A stretch of DNA of 64,000 bases from Flavihumibacter petaseus NBRC 106054 (GTDB taxonomy: Bacteria > Bacteroidota > Bacteroidia > Chitinophagales > Chitinophagaceae): positions 310,001 to 374,000 of the forward strand of contig NZ_BBWV01000002.1 of NCBI RefSeq assembly GCF_000974785.1. The letters run 5' to 3'. Every line of letters starts with the position of its first letter. Position 1 is the first letter of the stretch. This document shows, one piece after another, positions 8,761-17,736 of this stretch. A program made the position numbers and the translations under genes. The notes under the pieces were generated by a model. That model searched no databases and was not told where the DNA came from. It saw nothing but the letters and a program-made list of their open reading frames with translations.

Positions 8761-9762
8761 ATGACTGCATTTACCGTTATCAGTTCGATTGTGTCGCCGG
8801 CTGCAATAGTGGAATTTGTATCCGGGCAATATTCGTTTATTCAGAACGCCCGTTGCCGTTTACTGAAAACAGGGATCAATGCCACTTATCGCATTGACGG
8901 TGATAATGCGTCTTTTGTTTTCAGGATCTATAGCTACAATTGGCGGACGCAAACTGAAATAAATGAAGAACTGGATCTGCTATTGTTGCTGCAACGCAAC
9001 GGGGTTTCGGTTTCATACCCCGTTGCCGGCAACGACGGTATTTTCATCCAGACTATTAATGCACCAGAGGGGATGCGATATGCTGTACTGTTTACCTATG
9101 CGAATGGTAAAAAGCTTCTCAGCTTTTCCCGGGATGCACACTATAATGCAGGCATGCTGATGGCCCGTGTACATAGCGTTACTGAGGGACTGAAACAGGA
9201 CCGTATCACCTATACGCCTGAAGTGCTCCTGCACCATTCACTGGACAGAATCCGGCAGTTCCTTCCGGAAGAATCAGAAGAGATGCAGTTTTTGCTGGCA
9301 ACCCGGCCGCTGTTGGAGACGGAGTTGCTGAATGCTGACAAAAACATGCTGCGCCACGGGATCGTGCATTTGGATATCTGGTTCGACAACCTGAATATCT
9401 CCGATGACAATGAAATCACGCTTTTTGACTTTGATTTCTGTGGCAATGGCTGGTTGTGTCTGGACCTTGCCTATTATATAATGCAGTTGCACAGCACTGG
9501 AAAGGAAGAGGCAGCGAGAAATGATAAAATTGAAGCATTTTACTGCGGTTATGAATCCATCAGCAAGATCAGCAGCGAAGAAAGGCGGCTCATTCCTTTG
9601 CTGGGAATATGCCTGTATTATTTTTACCTGGGCGTTCAATGCCAGCGCTTCGATAACTGGTCCAATACTTTCCTGAACGACGTCTATCTGAAGCGATTTA
9701 TTACCATTCTCATAAGAGGCTACTATGAGAAAGCAATTTCCCGGTCTGCCTTCGTGCAATAA
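8761..9762 (+). CDS. APH/RdoA-fold phosphotransferase (small-molecule or protein kinase-like)
   Basis: 333 residues with the aminoglycoside phosphotransferase fold. The catalytic loop reads GIVHLDIWFDN (usual pattern HGDxxxxN, here with L for G) and the metal-binding motif is FDFDFCG. The overall pattern resembles the homoserine kinase II / SrkA (RdoA) group, which phosphorylates small molecules or proteins under stress. The substrate cannot be read from the sequence, and nothing nearby suggests antibiotic resistance. The start at 8761 lies just after the tmRNA terminator. The gene ends eight bases before a palindrome and the half-element B. Confidence 0.8.
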   Translation: MTAFTVISSIVSPAAIVEFVSGQYSFIQNARCRLLKTGINATYRIDGDNASFVFRIYSYNWRTQTEINEELDLLLLLQRNGVSVSYPVAGNDGIFIQTINAPEGMRYAVLFTYANGKKLLSFSRDAHYNAGMLMARVHSVTEGLKQDRITYTPEVLLHHSLDRIRQFLPEESEEMQFLLATRPLLETELLNADKNMLRHGIVHLDIWFDNLNISDDNEITLFDFDFCGNGWLCLDLAYYIMQLHSTGKEEAARNDKIEAFYCGYESISKISSEERRLIPLLGICLYYFYLGVQCQRFDNWSNTFLNDVYLKRFITILIRGYYEKAISRSAFVQ

Positions 9763-9769
9763 CAGTATA

Positions 9770-9884
9770 CAAACGTATACGTTTGTGAAACGCAGTCTGG
9801 TGGCTCATTTCACTCGGTTTTATGAATTGACCGTTTTCGGAAAAGCAGCTCCCTTCTTCGCCAGGGCTACGAAGGTGAGCAACG
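9770..9884. repeat. Repeat element B: solo end of the dispersed repeat
   Basis: A perfect 16-bp palindrome CAAACGTATACGTTTG (9770-9785) abuts one copy of the 32-bp repeat end (9787-9818, reverse orientation). The following 60 bases match the inner arm of element A in reverse, including AGCTCCCTTCTTCGCC and GCTACGAAG. No partner end is found nearby, so this looks like half of an element. It lies between convergent genes. Confidence 0.7.
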
Positions 9885-9912
9885 CCCCCGCTGATAAGGC
9901 AATAGATTTTTT

Positions 9913-12309
9913 TTACTCTGTTCGCAGACTTTTAACGGGGTTGGCCATTGCGGCCCTCAAAGAATGGAAACTTACCGTTGCCAGGGCAATGCCCGTCACC
10001 AGTAATCCGGAAGCCCCAAACAGCCACCAGCTCAACGTTATCCGGTAAGGGTAATGCTGCAGCCACTGGTTAGTTGCCAGCCACGAAGCGGGAAGGGCAA
10101 TCAGCAAAGAAATAAATACCAGTTTCAGAAAGCCCGTTGACAATAAAGCTAATATATTGCCGGCAGAAGCACCCAGCACTTTGCGGACGCCAATCTCTTT
10201 TGTTCTTCTTTCCGCGGACAATACCGACAATCCGAATAAACCTATACAGGAAATGAATATAGTGAGCATCGCGGAAGCCAGTATCATTTTTTTCCAGCGA
10301 CGCTCGGCGGCATAGCTGTTTTCATTTTGTTCCTGTTTAAAACTGTATACAAAAGGGTCCAGCGGAAACAATTTGCTGAAAGTCTTCGATACGCAAAGCA
10401 AACTTGCGGATGCAGTGCCAGGTTTTATTTTGATATAGGCTGTCCCGTAGTCGTTGTTCGGATTCATGGTGAAAAGCTGCGGCGTCACCTTTTCAGTCAT
10501 CGGCTTAAAATGATAGTCCTTCACCACGCCTACCACGAAGTAAGACCGACCGCCATCAATGCTTTCTATCTTTTGACCCAGGGGTTCTTTCCACCCGGCT
10601 TCCTTTACGAAAGTTTCATTTACCAGTGCTGCGTTCACCGGATCGGACGCAAATGCTGCTGAGAAATTACGTCCCGATAATATCGGTGCCTTAAGCAATG
10701 GAAGATAGCCCTCATCCGGCGTTTCCACTATAACATTGATATTCGTTTCACCATTTACTTTGACGGTATTGCCGGAAAAGTCCTGGTTCTTGAAGGCAAC
10801 ACCGGCCACACCTGGCTGCTCCAGCAGCAATTGTTTGAACAAAGCCGCGTCTTTTCGGCTTAATCCTGCTTTGTTGACCGTAATCAGGTCGCTGTCGTCA
10901 TACCCTAACTTTTGTGTCGTAAGAAAATTAGCCTGAAGAAAAATGGCAAGCGTTCCCGCAATCAGAAATGTTGCCAGGGAAAACTGGACAACGACCAGGG
11001 CCTTCTGCAGGTAATTGCCGCCACCGGCCTGAACCCTGTTGTAGATTGTCTTTACCGGCTGGTAAGCGGATAATACAAGTGCCGGATAAAAGCCTGCCAG
11101 CAGTCCTGTAATGACTAAAATCCCAGCACAGGATGCCAGTGATTTCAACTGCAACAGGTAACTGAGAGAAAGTGCCTTGCTGGTCAACTGGTTGAAGACC
11201 GGCAGGAATGCAGAAACGATCACCAGCGCCAGGGCGAAGGCGGCAATACAAAGGATAAATGATTCTCCCATAAACCGGATCATCAATTGCTGCGGAGAGC
11301 CACCCATTAGTTTCCGGATGCCTATTTCTTTAGCGCGTTTCGAGGAGCGGGCAACGCTGAGGTTTACAAAATTGATGCAGGCGATCAGTAATATAAATAC
11401 AGCAACTGCAGAAAGTATCCAGGAATAAGTGGGGTTGCTTTTGTTAAACAGGCTCTCATTTTCCGAAGACACCATCTTTCCAAGATGGATGTCGGCAAGC
11501 GGTTCGAGAACATAGGAAATACCAATATCCTGTATGCCATACCTGGATCTGATCAGGCTGATCGATTCATTGGCATCCGCTTCAAACACCCTGTTCATTT
11601 TCTGGTTGACAGCTGCCAATTCTGCACCCGGAGACAACACCACGAACGTGGTTAGAAAGGAATTGAACCAGTTCTCATTTTTGTTTTCGTCAGCAGCAGA
11701 CACCTGTAAAGGCATGACGATCTCAAACCGGATGGATGAGTTTTGCGGACAATTTCTGGCAACGGCTGTTACTTCATAGGGAGTAAAGCCTTCCTGTCCT
11801 TTTATAGAAATAGTATTGCCGGTTACATCGGTACTGCCGAAGAATTTTTTGGCGACATCCTCTGTGATGACCACTGAATTCGGCCGGGAAAGCGCTGTTG
11901 CCGCGCTGCCGTGCAGCAATGGGAAGTTGAATACGGTGAAGAAATTTGCATCGGCAATGCTCACCGTTTGTGACTGGATCTCACTGCCGTTTTTAATATC
12001 GGCATAGGTTGTCTGAAATCGGACGAACTGTTGGATGTCAGGGATCTTTGCAGCAAACCGGGGACCAGGAAAATACCCGGTATAGCTGCCGGTCGAAACG
12101 CGCCCATCTTCCTTGCTGACTGTTTTGTCGATGCGATAGATCTGTTCTGTATGATGGTGAAACCGATCGTAACTGACCTCGTCGTTTACGTAGAGCAGAA
12201 TGCATAAGACACATGCCAGGCCGAAACTTAGTCCGGCAATATTGATAACGGAGTAGGTTTTGTGGTGCAACAGGTTCCTTACGGCGGTTAAAAAGTAGTT
12301 CCTGAACAT
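9913..12309 (-). CDS. MacB/FtsX-type ABC transporter permease
   Basis: 798 residues beginning MFRNYFLTAVRNLLHHK, the usual opening of Bacteroidota FtsX-like permeases. One membrane helix near the N-terminus is followed by a periplasmic MacB-like domain. Three helices then carry the EIGIRKLMGG motif, followed by a second copy of the whole arrangement ending with EIGVRKVLGAS and final helices. No ATPase is encoded next to it. Proteins like this are thought to work with a separate MacB-type ATPase in mechanotransmission, export or stress responses; the substrate is unknown. A second, divergent copy lies at 19962-22349. A decayed kinase gene lies upstream on the same strand. Confidence 0.88.
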   Translation of the reverse strand: MFRNYFLTAVRNLLHHKTYSVINIAGLSFGLACVLCILLYVNDEVSYDRFHHHTEQIYRIDKTVSKEDGRVSTGSYTGYFPGPRFAAKIPDIQQFVRFQTTYADIKNGSEIQSQTVSIADANFFTVFNFPLLHGSAATALSRPNSVVITEDVAKKFFGSTDVTGNTISIKGQEGFTPYEVTAVARNCPQNSSIRFEIVMPLQVSAADENKNENWFNSFLTTFVVLSPGAELAAVNQKMNRVFEADANESISLIRSRYGIQDIGISYVLEPLADIHLGKMVSSENESLFNKSNPTYSWILSAVAVFILLIACINFVNLSVARSSKRAKEIGIRKLMGGSPQQLMIRFMGESFILCIAAFALALVIVSAFLPVFNQLTSKALSLSYLLQLKSLASCAGILVITGLLAGFYPALVLSAYQPVKTIYNRVQAGGGNYLQKALVVVQFSLATFLIAGTLAIFLQANFLTTQKLGYDDSDLITVNKAGLSRKDAALFKQLLLEQPGVAGVAFKNQDFSGNTVKVNGETNINVIVETPDEGYLPLLKAPILSGRNFSAAFASDPVNAALVNETFVKEAGWKEPLGQKIESIDGGRSYFVVGVVKDYHFKPMTEKVTPQLFTMNPNNDYGTAYIKIKPGTASASLLCVSKTFSKLFPLDPFVYSFKQEQNENSYAAERRWKKMILASAMLTIFISCIGLFGLSVLSAERRTKEIGVRKVLGASAGNILALLSTGFLKLVFISLLIALPASWLATNQWLQHYPYRITLSWWLFGASGLLVTGIALATVSFHSLRAAMANPVKSLRTE

Positions 12310-12383
12310 GGTAGGCTTCTTTGATAGGTAAAACTTACAAATGCGATACCATTGTTTTTGGTTCTGATAATCAGCCGTCTGGC

Positions 12384-12683
12384 CTACAGTTCCGGTAAAT
12401 TATGTGCGCTTTTGATACAGCAGCGTCCGGTTGCAGCGAACATATTCCCTTGAGGATACTTGAGCTCACCGCCATGCCCCCTGGTAACAATGTCTTAGCT
12501 CAGGCACAATCCCGGTCCCGTTCCCTGGCCGGTGGGCTTGGTGGTAAAGAAGGGCTGAAAGATTTTTCCGATAATATTCTGTGGGATACCGTAGCCGTTA
12601 TCGCCAATAGAGAAATCAAAATATTGCATTATTGACTGAAGAAAGTTTGTTTTTACCGGCAGTGGGAAGCTGGTGCACGCCAA
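12384..12683 (-). pseudogene. Relic of a sensor histidine kinase (C-terminal ATPase domain only)
   Basis: On the minus strand the frame reads [11 protein letters not shown], then [16 protein letters not shown] and GLCLS. These are the N/G1/F/G2 boxes of a HATPase_c domain. Directly after this an in-frame TAA (12495-12497) stands where the family has a tyrosine codon (SYDIV). The same frame continues beyond it with DIVTRGHGGELK, the typical C-terminus, until TAG at 12384. The dimerisation and sensor domains are gone and no start is visible. A clear dead fragment, upstream of the MacB-like permease. Confidence 0.8.
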
Positions 12684-12801
12684 TGGGAGAATATCTGTGT
12701 GATTATTTCGTTAGCAGACAATCATTACTATATTGCACGGCAGATAAAAAATGGCCATTATTTTTTTGACCTTTTTTATAAATAAACCAAATCCCAATTT
12801 T

Positions 12802-13329
12802 ATGCTGAAAGCATTTTCCGCAATTACCTTGTCCCTTGTTTTGTCCGTTTCCATGATTGCTTGTAAAAAGGGCGATGACGGCCCAAAGAATGAGCCTCAT
12901 ATGACTGCTAAATTCAACGGCGAGTCTAAGTCCTTCTCCCAGGCGCACGCCATGAAGACCCAGTTAGGTGAAGGCTACAATCTTTCTATCGTTGGTGTGA
13001 ACGGTACAAAAGAGACCTTCACGATCAACCTTTGGAGTGACATGAATGATTTCCACAGCGGTGAAAGTTTTACTTCAGAAGCAGCCGTTAACGGCAGTGC
13101 CAATTCACTCGGCTGGGCTGCCGATCTCATGAATTCCAATGAAACCACTATCTGGTCCAATGCGTCTTTTTACGTGGAGAATCCTGAAGAAATGCATGTT
13201 ACCATCACGGAAATCAACAGTGAAACCGTAAAGGGAACGTTCTCGGGAACTATCTACCAGAATGTGGCGAATCCTGGCAGCCGCACGATCACAGAAGGCG
13301 AATTTGTTGCAAAATTCTCACTGCAGTAA
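12802..13329 (+). CDS. Secreted lipoprotein of unknown function
   Basis: 175 residues from the ATG at 12802 (MLKAFSAITLSLVLSVSMIAC), giving a type II signal peptide with lipobox MIAC and a lipidated Cys. The frame is open further upstream, but the earlier start adds 17 residues ahead of the signal peptide. The mature part has alternating short beta-like strands with conserved-looking FTINLWSDM and VKGTFSGTIYQ segments, and resembles the beta-sandwich lipoproteins common in Bacteroidota. Function unknown. It is monocistronic, with its own terminator downstream. Confidence 0.75.
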   Translation: MLKAFSAITLSLVLSVSMIACKKGDDGPKNEPHMTAKFNGESKSFSQAHAMKTQLGEGYNLSIVGVNGTKETFTINLWSDMNDFHSGESFTSEAAVNGSANSLGWAADLMNSNETTIWSNASFYVENPEEMHVTITEINSETVKGTFSGTIYQNVANPGSRTITEGEFVAKFSLQ

Positions 13330-13359
13330 GCGACAACAGTCTTAGTGTATATTATTTCA

Positions 13360-13387
13360 GACCGCCTGTTGAAGGCGGTCTTTTTTA
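13360..13387 (+). terminator. Rho-independent terminator of the 12802-13329 lipoprotein gene
   Basis: GACCGCC (13360-13366) pairs with GGCGGTC (13374-13380) around a short loop, followed by TTTTTT. From here to the promoter box at 13572 I see no convincing gene. Confidence 0.8.
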
Positions 13388-13571
13388 TAATTGGACCGCA
13401 CTTCAGCGTCATAGTCGCCCACCCAGTAACTCCAGTATTTCCTGCTTCCTGCGCCGGGATATCGGGACCCGGTTGCTGCGACGGATTTGTCATCCTTACC
13501 GAAAAAGAGATCGATGAGCTATTTGGCAGGAAGTAGACCGGGGAAAACCGGCCACAGTGGTTGCGCCTTCT

Positions 13572-13579
13572 TACCTTTG
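13572..13579 (+). promoter_or_regulatory. -7 promoter box for the AsmA-like gene
   Basis: TACCTTTG matches TAnnTTTG exactly and ends 29 bases before the chosen ATG at 13609. This supports that start over the frame opening at 13561. Confidence 0.5.
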
Positions 13580-13608
13580 AAGCGGCTTGTTCAAATTCAG
13601 CCCCGGAA

Positions 13609-16600
13609 ATGAAAAAGACTGTTGTAAAGGTTCTGAAGATCACCGGCATTGTCGCCGCCTCCGTGCTTGGCCTCCTGTTTTTATTGCCCATCCTGTTTCC
13701 TGTTACCATTGCCGCCCGCATTAAGGAATGGACCAACCAGAGCATAAAAGGCGAGCTCAATTTTTCGAAAGCCCGCCTTAGTTTCTTCCAGCATTTTCCA
13801 ACGCTGACCCTCACCCTGCATGACTATTCCCTGTTGGGGGCCGAACCCTTTGCGAAAGATACCCTGATGGCTGGCCACGACCTGAGTTTCGGGATCAACC
13901 TGGCTTCCTTGCTGCACGGGGGGCTGGTAGTGGACCAGTTCTTTGTCGATGATTCCCGCATTCATATCCGTATCGATGAAAAGGGCAATGCAAACTATAA
14001 TATTTACCGCTCTTCTGAAAAGGCAGCGCCTGCGACCACCGATACGACCAGCAACACCAGCCTGAAAATAGAACGCATTCAATTGTCCGACTGCCAGCTG
14101 ATTTATGACGATCGCTCCCTGCCCATGCGGATCGAAGCAGTGGGGTTCGATTACGAGGGAAAAGGTGACCTGGCAAAAAACGAGTTTGACCTGCGCTCAA
14201 AGTTTCATGCCGATGCACTTGATTTTACCTATAATGGTACACACTACCTGAACCGGCGGAAACTGGAAGCTGACCTGATTACCAGTATCAACACTTCTTC
14301 CCTCAGGTTCCGGTTTCAGCAAAACAAACTGCTCATCAACCAGCTGCCGGTCGATTTTTCAGGTACCATGGCGATCCTGAAAGACGGTTATGACATCGAC
14401 CTTCACGTGGTGTCCGGTACTACTGATTTCGGCAATGTGTTTTCTATATTGCCACCCGACTATGAACAATGGTTCAGGGATACGCAATTCAACGGCACCA
14501 GCCGGCTGACGGTGGACCTGACCGGTGCCTACCGGGCTGCAACAAACGAAGCGCCGGATCTTGCCATTGGCCTTTGGGTACGCAACGGCAGTATCAACCA
14601 TAACAAAGCACCAGTGCCGTTAAAAGATGTAGCCATCAGGGCTGACCTTATGCTGCCCGGACTCAATGCCGACAGCCTGGCACTGACAGCTGATTCAATA
14701 AATTTCACCCTGAACGGGTTACCCACCAGCACCAGCCTGCAGTGGAAGGGTCTGACCACGCCACAGGTCAAAGCTAATATCAATAGCCAGCTTGACCTTG
14801 GTTTACTGCACCGGGCACTGGGGATGACCATTGCTGCACTGAATGGAAAACTGGATCTCAGGGCAACGGCAGACGGCACTTACCGTACAGGCCAGAACCC
14901 AAAGAATTTCCGGCCTGACACTGTTGTTTTGGCTATTCCCAACTACACGCTCCAGGCGACGGTCAGCAACGGCTATTTCAAATACAAAGACCTGCCTTTG
15001 GCGTTGGAAAACGTACATGCTGAAATCAATTCCACTGTCAATACGGGCAGGTGGGAAGATATATCCGCCAATATCAGCAACCTGCAGGCTGCTATCGGGA
15101 AAGGGCATTTACAGGGCAGGCTGTCGGTAACAGGACTCGACAAAAGCGAGCTCAATGCAGACCTGAAAGCTGATCTTCCCCTTGAATCCATCACACAGGC
15201 CATTCCGTTGCAGGGTTATGCCTTCGGAGGCGAATTGCATGCTGATATCAAGGCCAACGGTCACCTGGATGCCGGTCGCAGATTGTTTCCCGCCGCCCAG
15301 GGCAAACTGCAATGGACCAACGGTCTGGTACAAACGCCCTATTATCCCCATCCTGTTCGCGATATCCAGGTAAACGGACAGCTGAACAGCAATAAAGGAT
15401 CGTATGATGACCTGATGGTGGTGCTGGAGCCGGTATCCTTTACTTTCGAAGAACAGCCCTTTGCACTCACTGCCCGCCTGTCTGATTTCAATGATTTGCG
15501 GTACGCGCTCACTGCTACCGGTGCCCTGGACCTTGGCAGGATCTACCAGGTGTTCGCCATAAAGGGATATTCGGTCAGCGGCCTGGTCCGGACCAATTTA
15601 TCGCTGGGCGGCACGCAGGCAGATGCGGTAGCAGGACGATATCAGCGCCTGAAAAACAGTGGCACCCTGCAAATGGAAAACCTGTCACTCCGGAGCGACG
15701 ACTATCCCTATCCCTTCCTGGTGCCGGAGGGGACTTTGGAGTTCAGACAAGACAAAGCCTGGCTGAAAAACACGGTGTTGCAATACCAGGAAAATAAATT
15801 CAAATTGAATGGTTATGCGCAGAACCTGGTTGCCTACTGGCTGCAGGACGAACTGCTCACCGGAAAAATGGAAATAGCTTCCGAAAGGGTAGTGGTGAAC
15901 GATTTTATGGTATTTGCCGATACCGCAACTTCGGCCAATACAGGTGCTTCTTCGCCCGGCGGGGTGGTGTTGTTGCCGAAGAACCTTAACCTTTCCCTCC
16001 AGGCCACCATAAAAGAGATCATCTATGGCGCTTCAAAACTGAACGATTTTGCAGGTAGTGTGACCCTGCAGAACGGCCAGCTGGTACTCAATGATGCCCG
16101 GGCAGGGATCGCAGGGGCGGTGGTATCAGTGGCCGGCAATTATGCTCCTGTTGACTTGCACAAGGCAGGCTTTGGTGTAACGCTGAAAGCCGATTCCTTT
16201 GATGTAAAACGCGCTTACCGCGAAGTACCGCTTTTCCGGGAAATGGCCAGTTCAGCAGCGAATGCCGAAGGGGTGGTTTCTGTGGATTATGCCATCAACG
16301 GGCGGCTCAACGATAAAATGGAACCGGTTTACCCTTCCCTTGCCGGTAAGGGTGAAGTAAAACTGGAAGATGTAAAAGTAAACGGACTGAAATTATTCGG
16401 TGCCGTCGGCAAAGCTTCCGGAAAAGACAGTATCAATAATCCCAACCTCAAGGCTGTAGTGATCCGGTCTTCCGTTAAAAATAATATCATCACGATCGAA
16501 CGGACAAAAATGAAAGTGTTCGGGTTTCGCCTTCGTGCGGAAGGACAGACTTCACTCGACGGCAAACTTAATATGCGCTTTCGGCTTGGCCTGCCGCCTC

Positions 16601-16725
16601 TTGGTATCATAGGCATTCCTATGACGATTACCGGCAATGCGGAGAATCCTGTTGTGAAGGTCCGGAAGGGCAGGGAAGAAGATGAGTTGGAGGAAGAAGA
16701 GGATACGGAGGATGTACATGAATAG
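13609..16725 (+). CDS. AsmA-like envelope protein
   Basis: 1038 residues. MKKTVVKVLKITGIVAASVLGLLFLLPILF forms one N-terminal membrane anchor. A very long periplasmic region of repeating beta strands follows, and the C-terminal part (GKGEVKLEDVKVNGLKLF and LNMRFRLGLPPLGIIGIPMTITG) is typical of the AsmA C-terminal domain. The protein ends in an unusual acidic tail rich in Glu/Asp. The AsmA/TamB/YhdP superfamily forms hydrophobic-groove bridges for phospholipid transport between membranes; a related role is plausible here. The start is taken at 13609 because the frame upstream lacks signal-like character and a -7 box lies inside it. Confidence 0.85.
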   Translation: MKKTVVKVLKITGIVAASVLGLLFLLPILFPVTIAARIKEWTNQSIKGELNFSKARLSFFQHFPTLTLTLHDYSLLGAEPFAKDTLMAGHDLSFGINLASLLHGGLVVDQFFVDDSRIHIRIDEKGNANYNIYRSSEKAAPATTDTTSNTSLKIERIQLSDCQLIYDDRSLPMRIEAVGFDYEGKGDLAKNEFDLRSKFHADALDFTYNGTHYLNRRKLEADLITSINTSSLRFRFQQNKLLINQLPVDFSGTMAILKDGYDIDLHVVSGTTDFGNVFSILPPDYEQWFRDTQFNGTSRLTVDLTGAYRAATNEAPDLAIGLWVRNGSINHNKAPVPLKDVAIRADLMLPGLNADSLALTADSINFTLNGLPTSTSLQWKGLTTPQVKANINSQLDLGLLHRALGMTIAALNGKLDLRATADGTYRTGQNPKNFRPDTVVLAIPNYTLQATVSNGYFKYKDLPLALENVHAEINSTVNTGRWEDISANISNLQAAIGKGHLQGRLSVTGLDKSELNADLKADLPLESITQAIPLQGYAFGGELHADIKANGHLDAGRRLFPAAQGKLQWTNGLVQTPYYPHPVRDIQVNGQLNSNKGSYDDLMVVLEPVSFTFEEQPFALTARLSDFNDLRYALTATGALDLGRIYQVFAIKGYSVSGLVRTNLSLGGTQADAVAGRYQRLKNSGTLQMENLSLRSDDYPYPFLVPEGTLEFRQDKAWLKNTVLQYQENKFKLNGYAQNLVAYWLQDELLTGKMEIASERVVVNDFMVFADTATSANTGASSPGGVVLLPKNLNLSLQATIKEIIYGASKLNDFAGSVTLQNGQLVLNDARAGIAGAVVSVAGNYAPVDLHKAGFGVTLKADSFDVKRAYREVPLFREMASSAANAEGVVSVDYAINGRLNDKMEPVYPSLAGKGEVKLEDVKVNGLKLFGAVGKASGKDSINNPNLKAVVIRSSVKNNIITIERTKMKVFGFRLRAEGQTSLDGKLNMRFRLGLPPLGIIGIPMTITGNAENPVVKVRKGREEDELEEEEDTEDVHE

Positions 16726-16779
16726 GTTTGGGGTTTGGTGTTTGGGGTTTGGAATGGGTTCGGTTTTTTGACATCCGGC

Positions 16780-17160
16780 AATTTTTAACACTGAGTGAAA
16801 TGAGCCACCAGGCTGGATTTTGGAAAAATAAACGTTTGTATAAAGTTACTCCATCATTGCAGCGCAGGTCGCGGCTTTACAACCCGGCGCACTGCAGTTC
16901 GGGTCCTTGCGGTAATCCTGCCAAGGGCAGGCCTTGGTACCAACGGGATTTTTACCCGGAGCATTTCATATAAAATATCCGGTTATAAACGGTCATATAA
17001 ACGGTCATATAAACGGTCATATAAACGGTCCTATTAACCATTTAATAAACCGTATATTAAACATTTGGTACACATACGGAACTGAAACGCAGGCTGGTGG
17101 CTCATTTCACTCAGTGTTACAAATTGGTCCATTCTGGAAAAATGATACCTCCCGGTGTAT
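16780..17160. repeat. Repeat element C: inverted pair of the dispersed repeat
   Basis: Left end 16790-16821 and right end 17084-17115 are inverted copies of the 32-bp repeat with core GTGAAATGAGCCACCA. Outside the right end the sequence continues like element A (CACATACGG before the end, and ATACCTCCCG near 17144-17155). The interior differs from elements A and D and contains a 12-bp tandem repeat. It fills the gap between the AsmA-like gene and the frameshifted lipoprotein; no gene is seen inside. Confidence 0.8.
16985..17032 (+). repeat. Tandem repeat, four 12-bp units
   Basis: ATAAACGGTCAT occurs three times exactly, with a fourth copy ATAAACGGTCCT, inside repeat element C. Such tracts vary readily in copy number. 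Confidence 0.95.
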
Positions 17161-17204
17161 TGCAACTTGTGCGGCACTTTATTAATTTGGCGGCAAATAG
17201 CCGG

Positions 17205-17587
17205 ATGAAAGTATTTCAGTTATTGATATTGACAGTGCTGATCTGTTCAGGCATGGGATGCAGTCATTCATTTGATTTCCGGATAAGTACGGGGTGCTCG
17301 AATCCTATGACAATATGGAATGGCTTACCGGTGCAGTCCTGGCAATTGACAGCGCGACTTTGCACCGGTTTATTTATGACCAAAAATTTGACACGGCAAA
17401 AGATTTGTCCCAGGTTAATATTTCAGGCAATGGTTATTTGAAGAACTTTCCTGCTGCATTCAATACAGCAGAAAACATTTACCTTCTAAACAGGAGAGTT
17501 GGTGACAAAACCGTGAAATACGTCGCAGACCTGAACAGGCAATTGCTTTGGGCTGAAATCAATTATGCTGACTGGTCAGGAAATTGA
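17205..17587 (+). pseudogene. Small lipoprotein gene with a one-base frameshift
   Basis: The ATG at 17205 begins a signal peptide with lipobox (MKVFQLLILTVLICSGMGC, then SHSFDF). After about 25 codons the frame continues into a stop much later. The neighbouring frame instead supplies a protein-like continuation from about 17280 (DKYGVLESYDNMEWLTGAV and on to 17587). Adding one base near 17278-17283 (TTTCCGG to TTTCCCGG) would join both parts into one protein of about 127 residues. It is either a real decayed gene or a sequencing error. Element C ends right upstream, so promoter disruption is also possible. Confidence 0.65.
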
Positions 17588-17736
17588 GCTTTTATGATTG
17601 CGATACCCTCATAAAACTTTCTACCGTAACAAGGAGTTAACATCCTGCTTCATGGGTTTAGACTAACTTCACCATACGCCTGCTAAGTAGCTCCATTCTA
17701 TTTTATCCGGTCGATTCTTCATCTTTAAGATTTACA

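Noticed and set aside
8761-9762. Aminoglycoside resistance gene
   Set aside because: The APH fold is shared with many housekeeping kinases; the catalytic loop is atypical and no resistance or mobile context is present.
12735-12775. Terminator at AATGGCCATT with following T-run
   Set aside because: The palindrome has no loop and would form only a very short stem; it is more likely chance AT-rich leader sequence.
13345-13536. Possible small gene of 63 codons after the lipoprotein terminator, ending ILTEKEIDELFGRK
   Set aside because: It begins inside the terminator and most of it is not protein-like; only the last 20 residues look plausible, too little to call.
16985-17032. CRISPR-like array
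   Set aside because: Units of 12 bp follow each other without spacers; this is a tandem repeat, not a CRISPR, and no cas genes are in the window.
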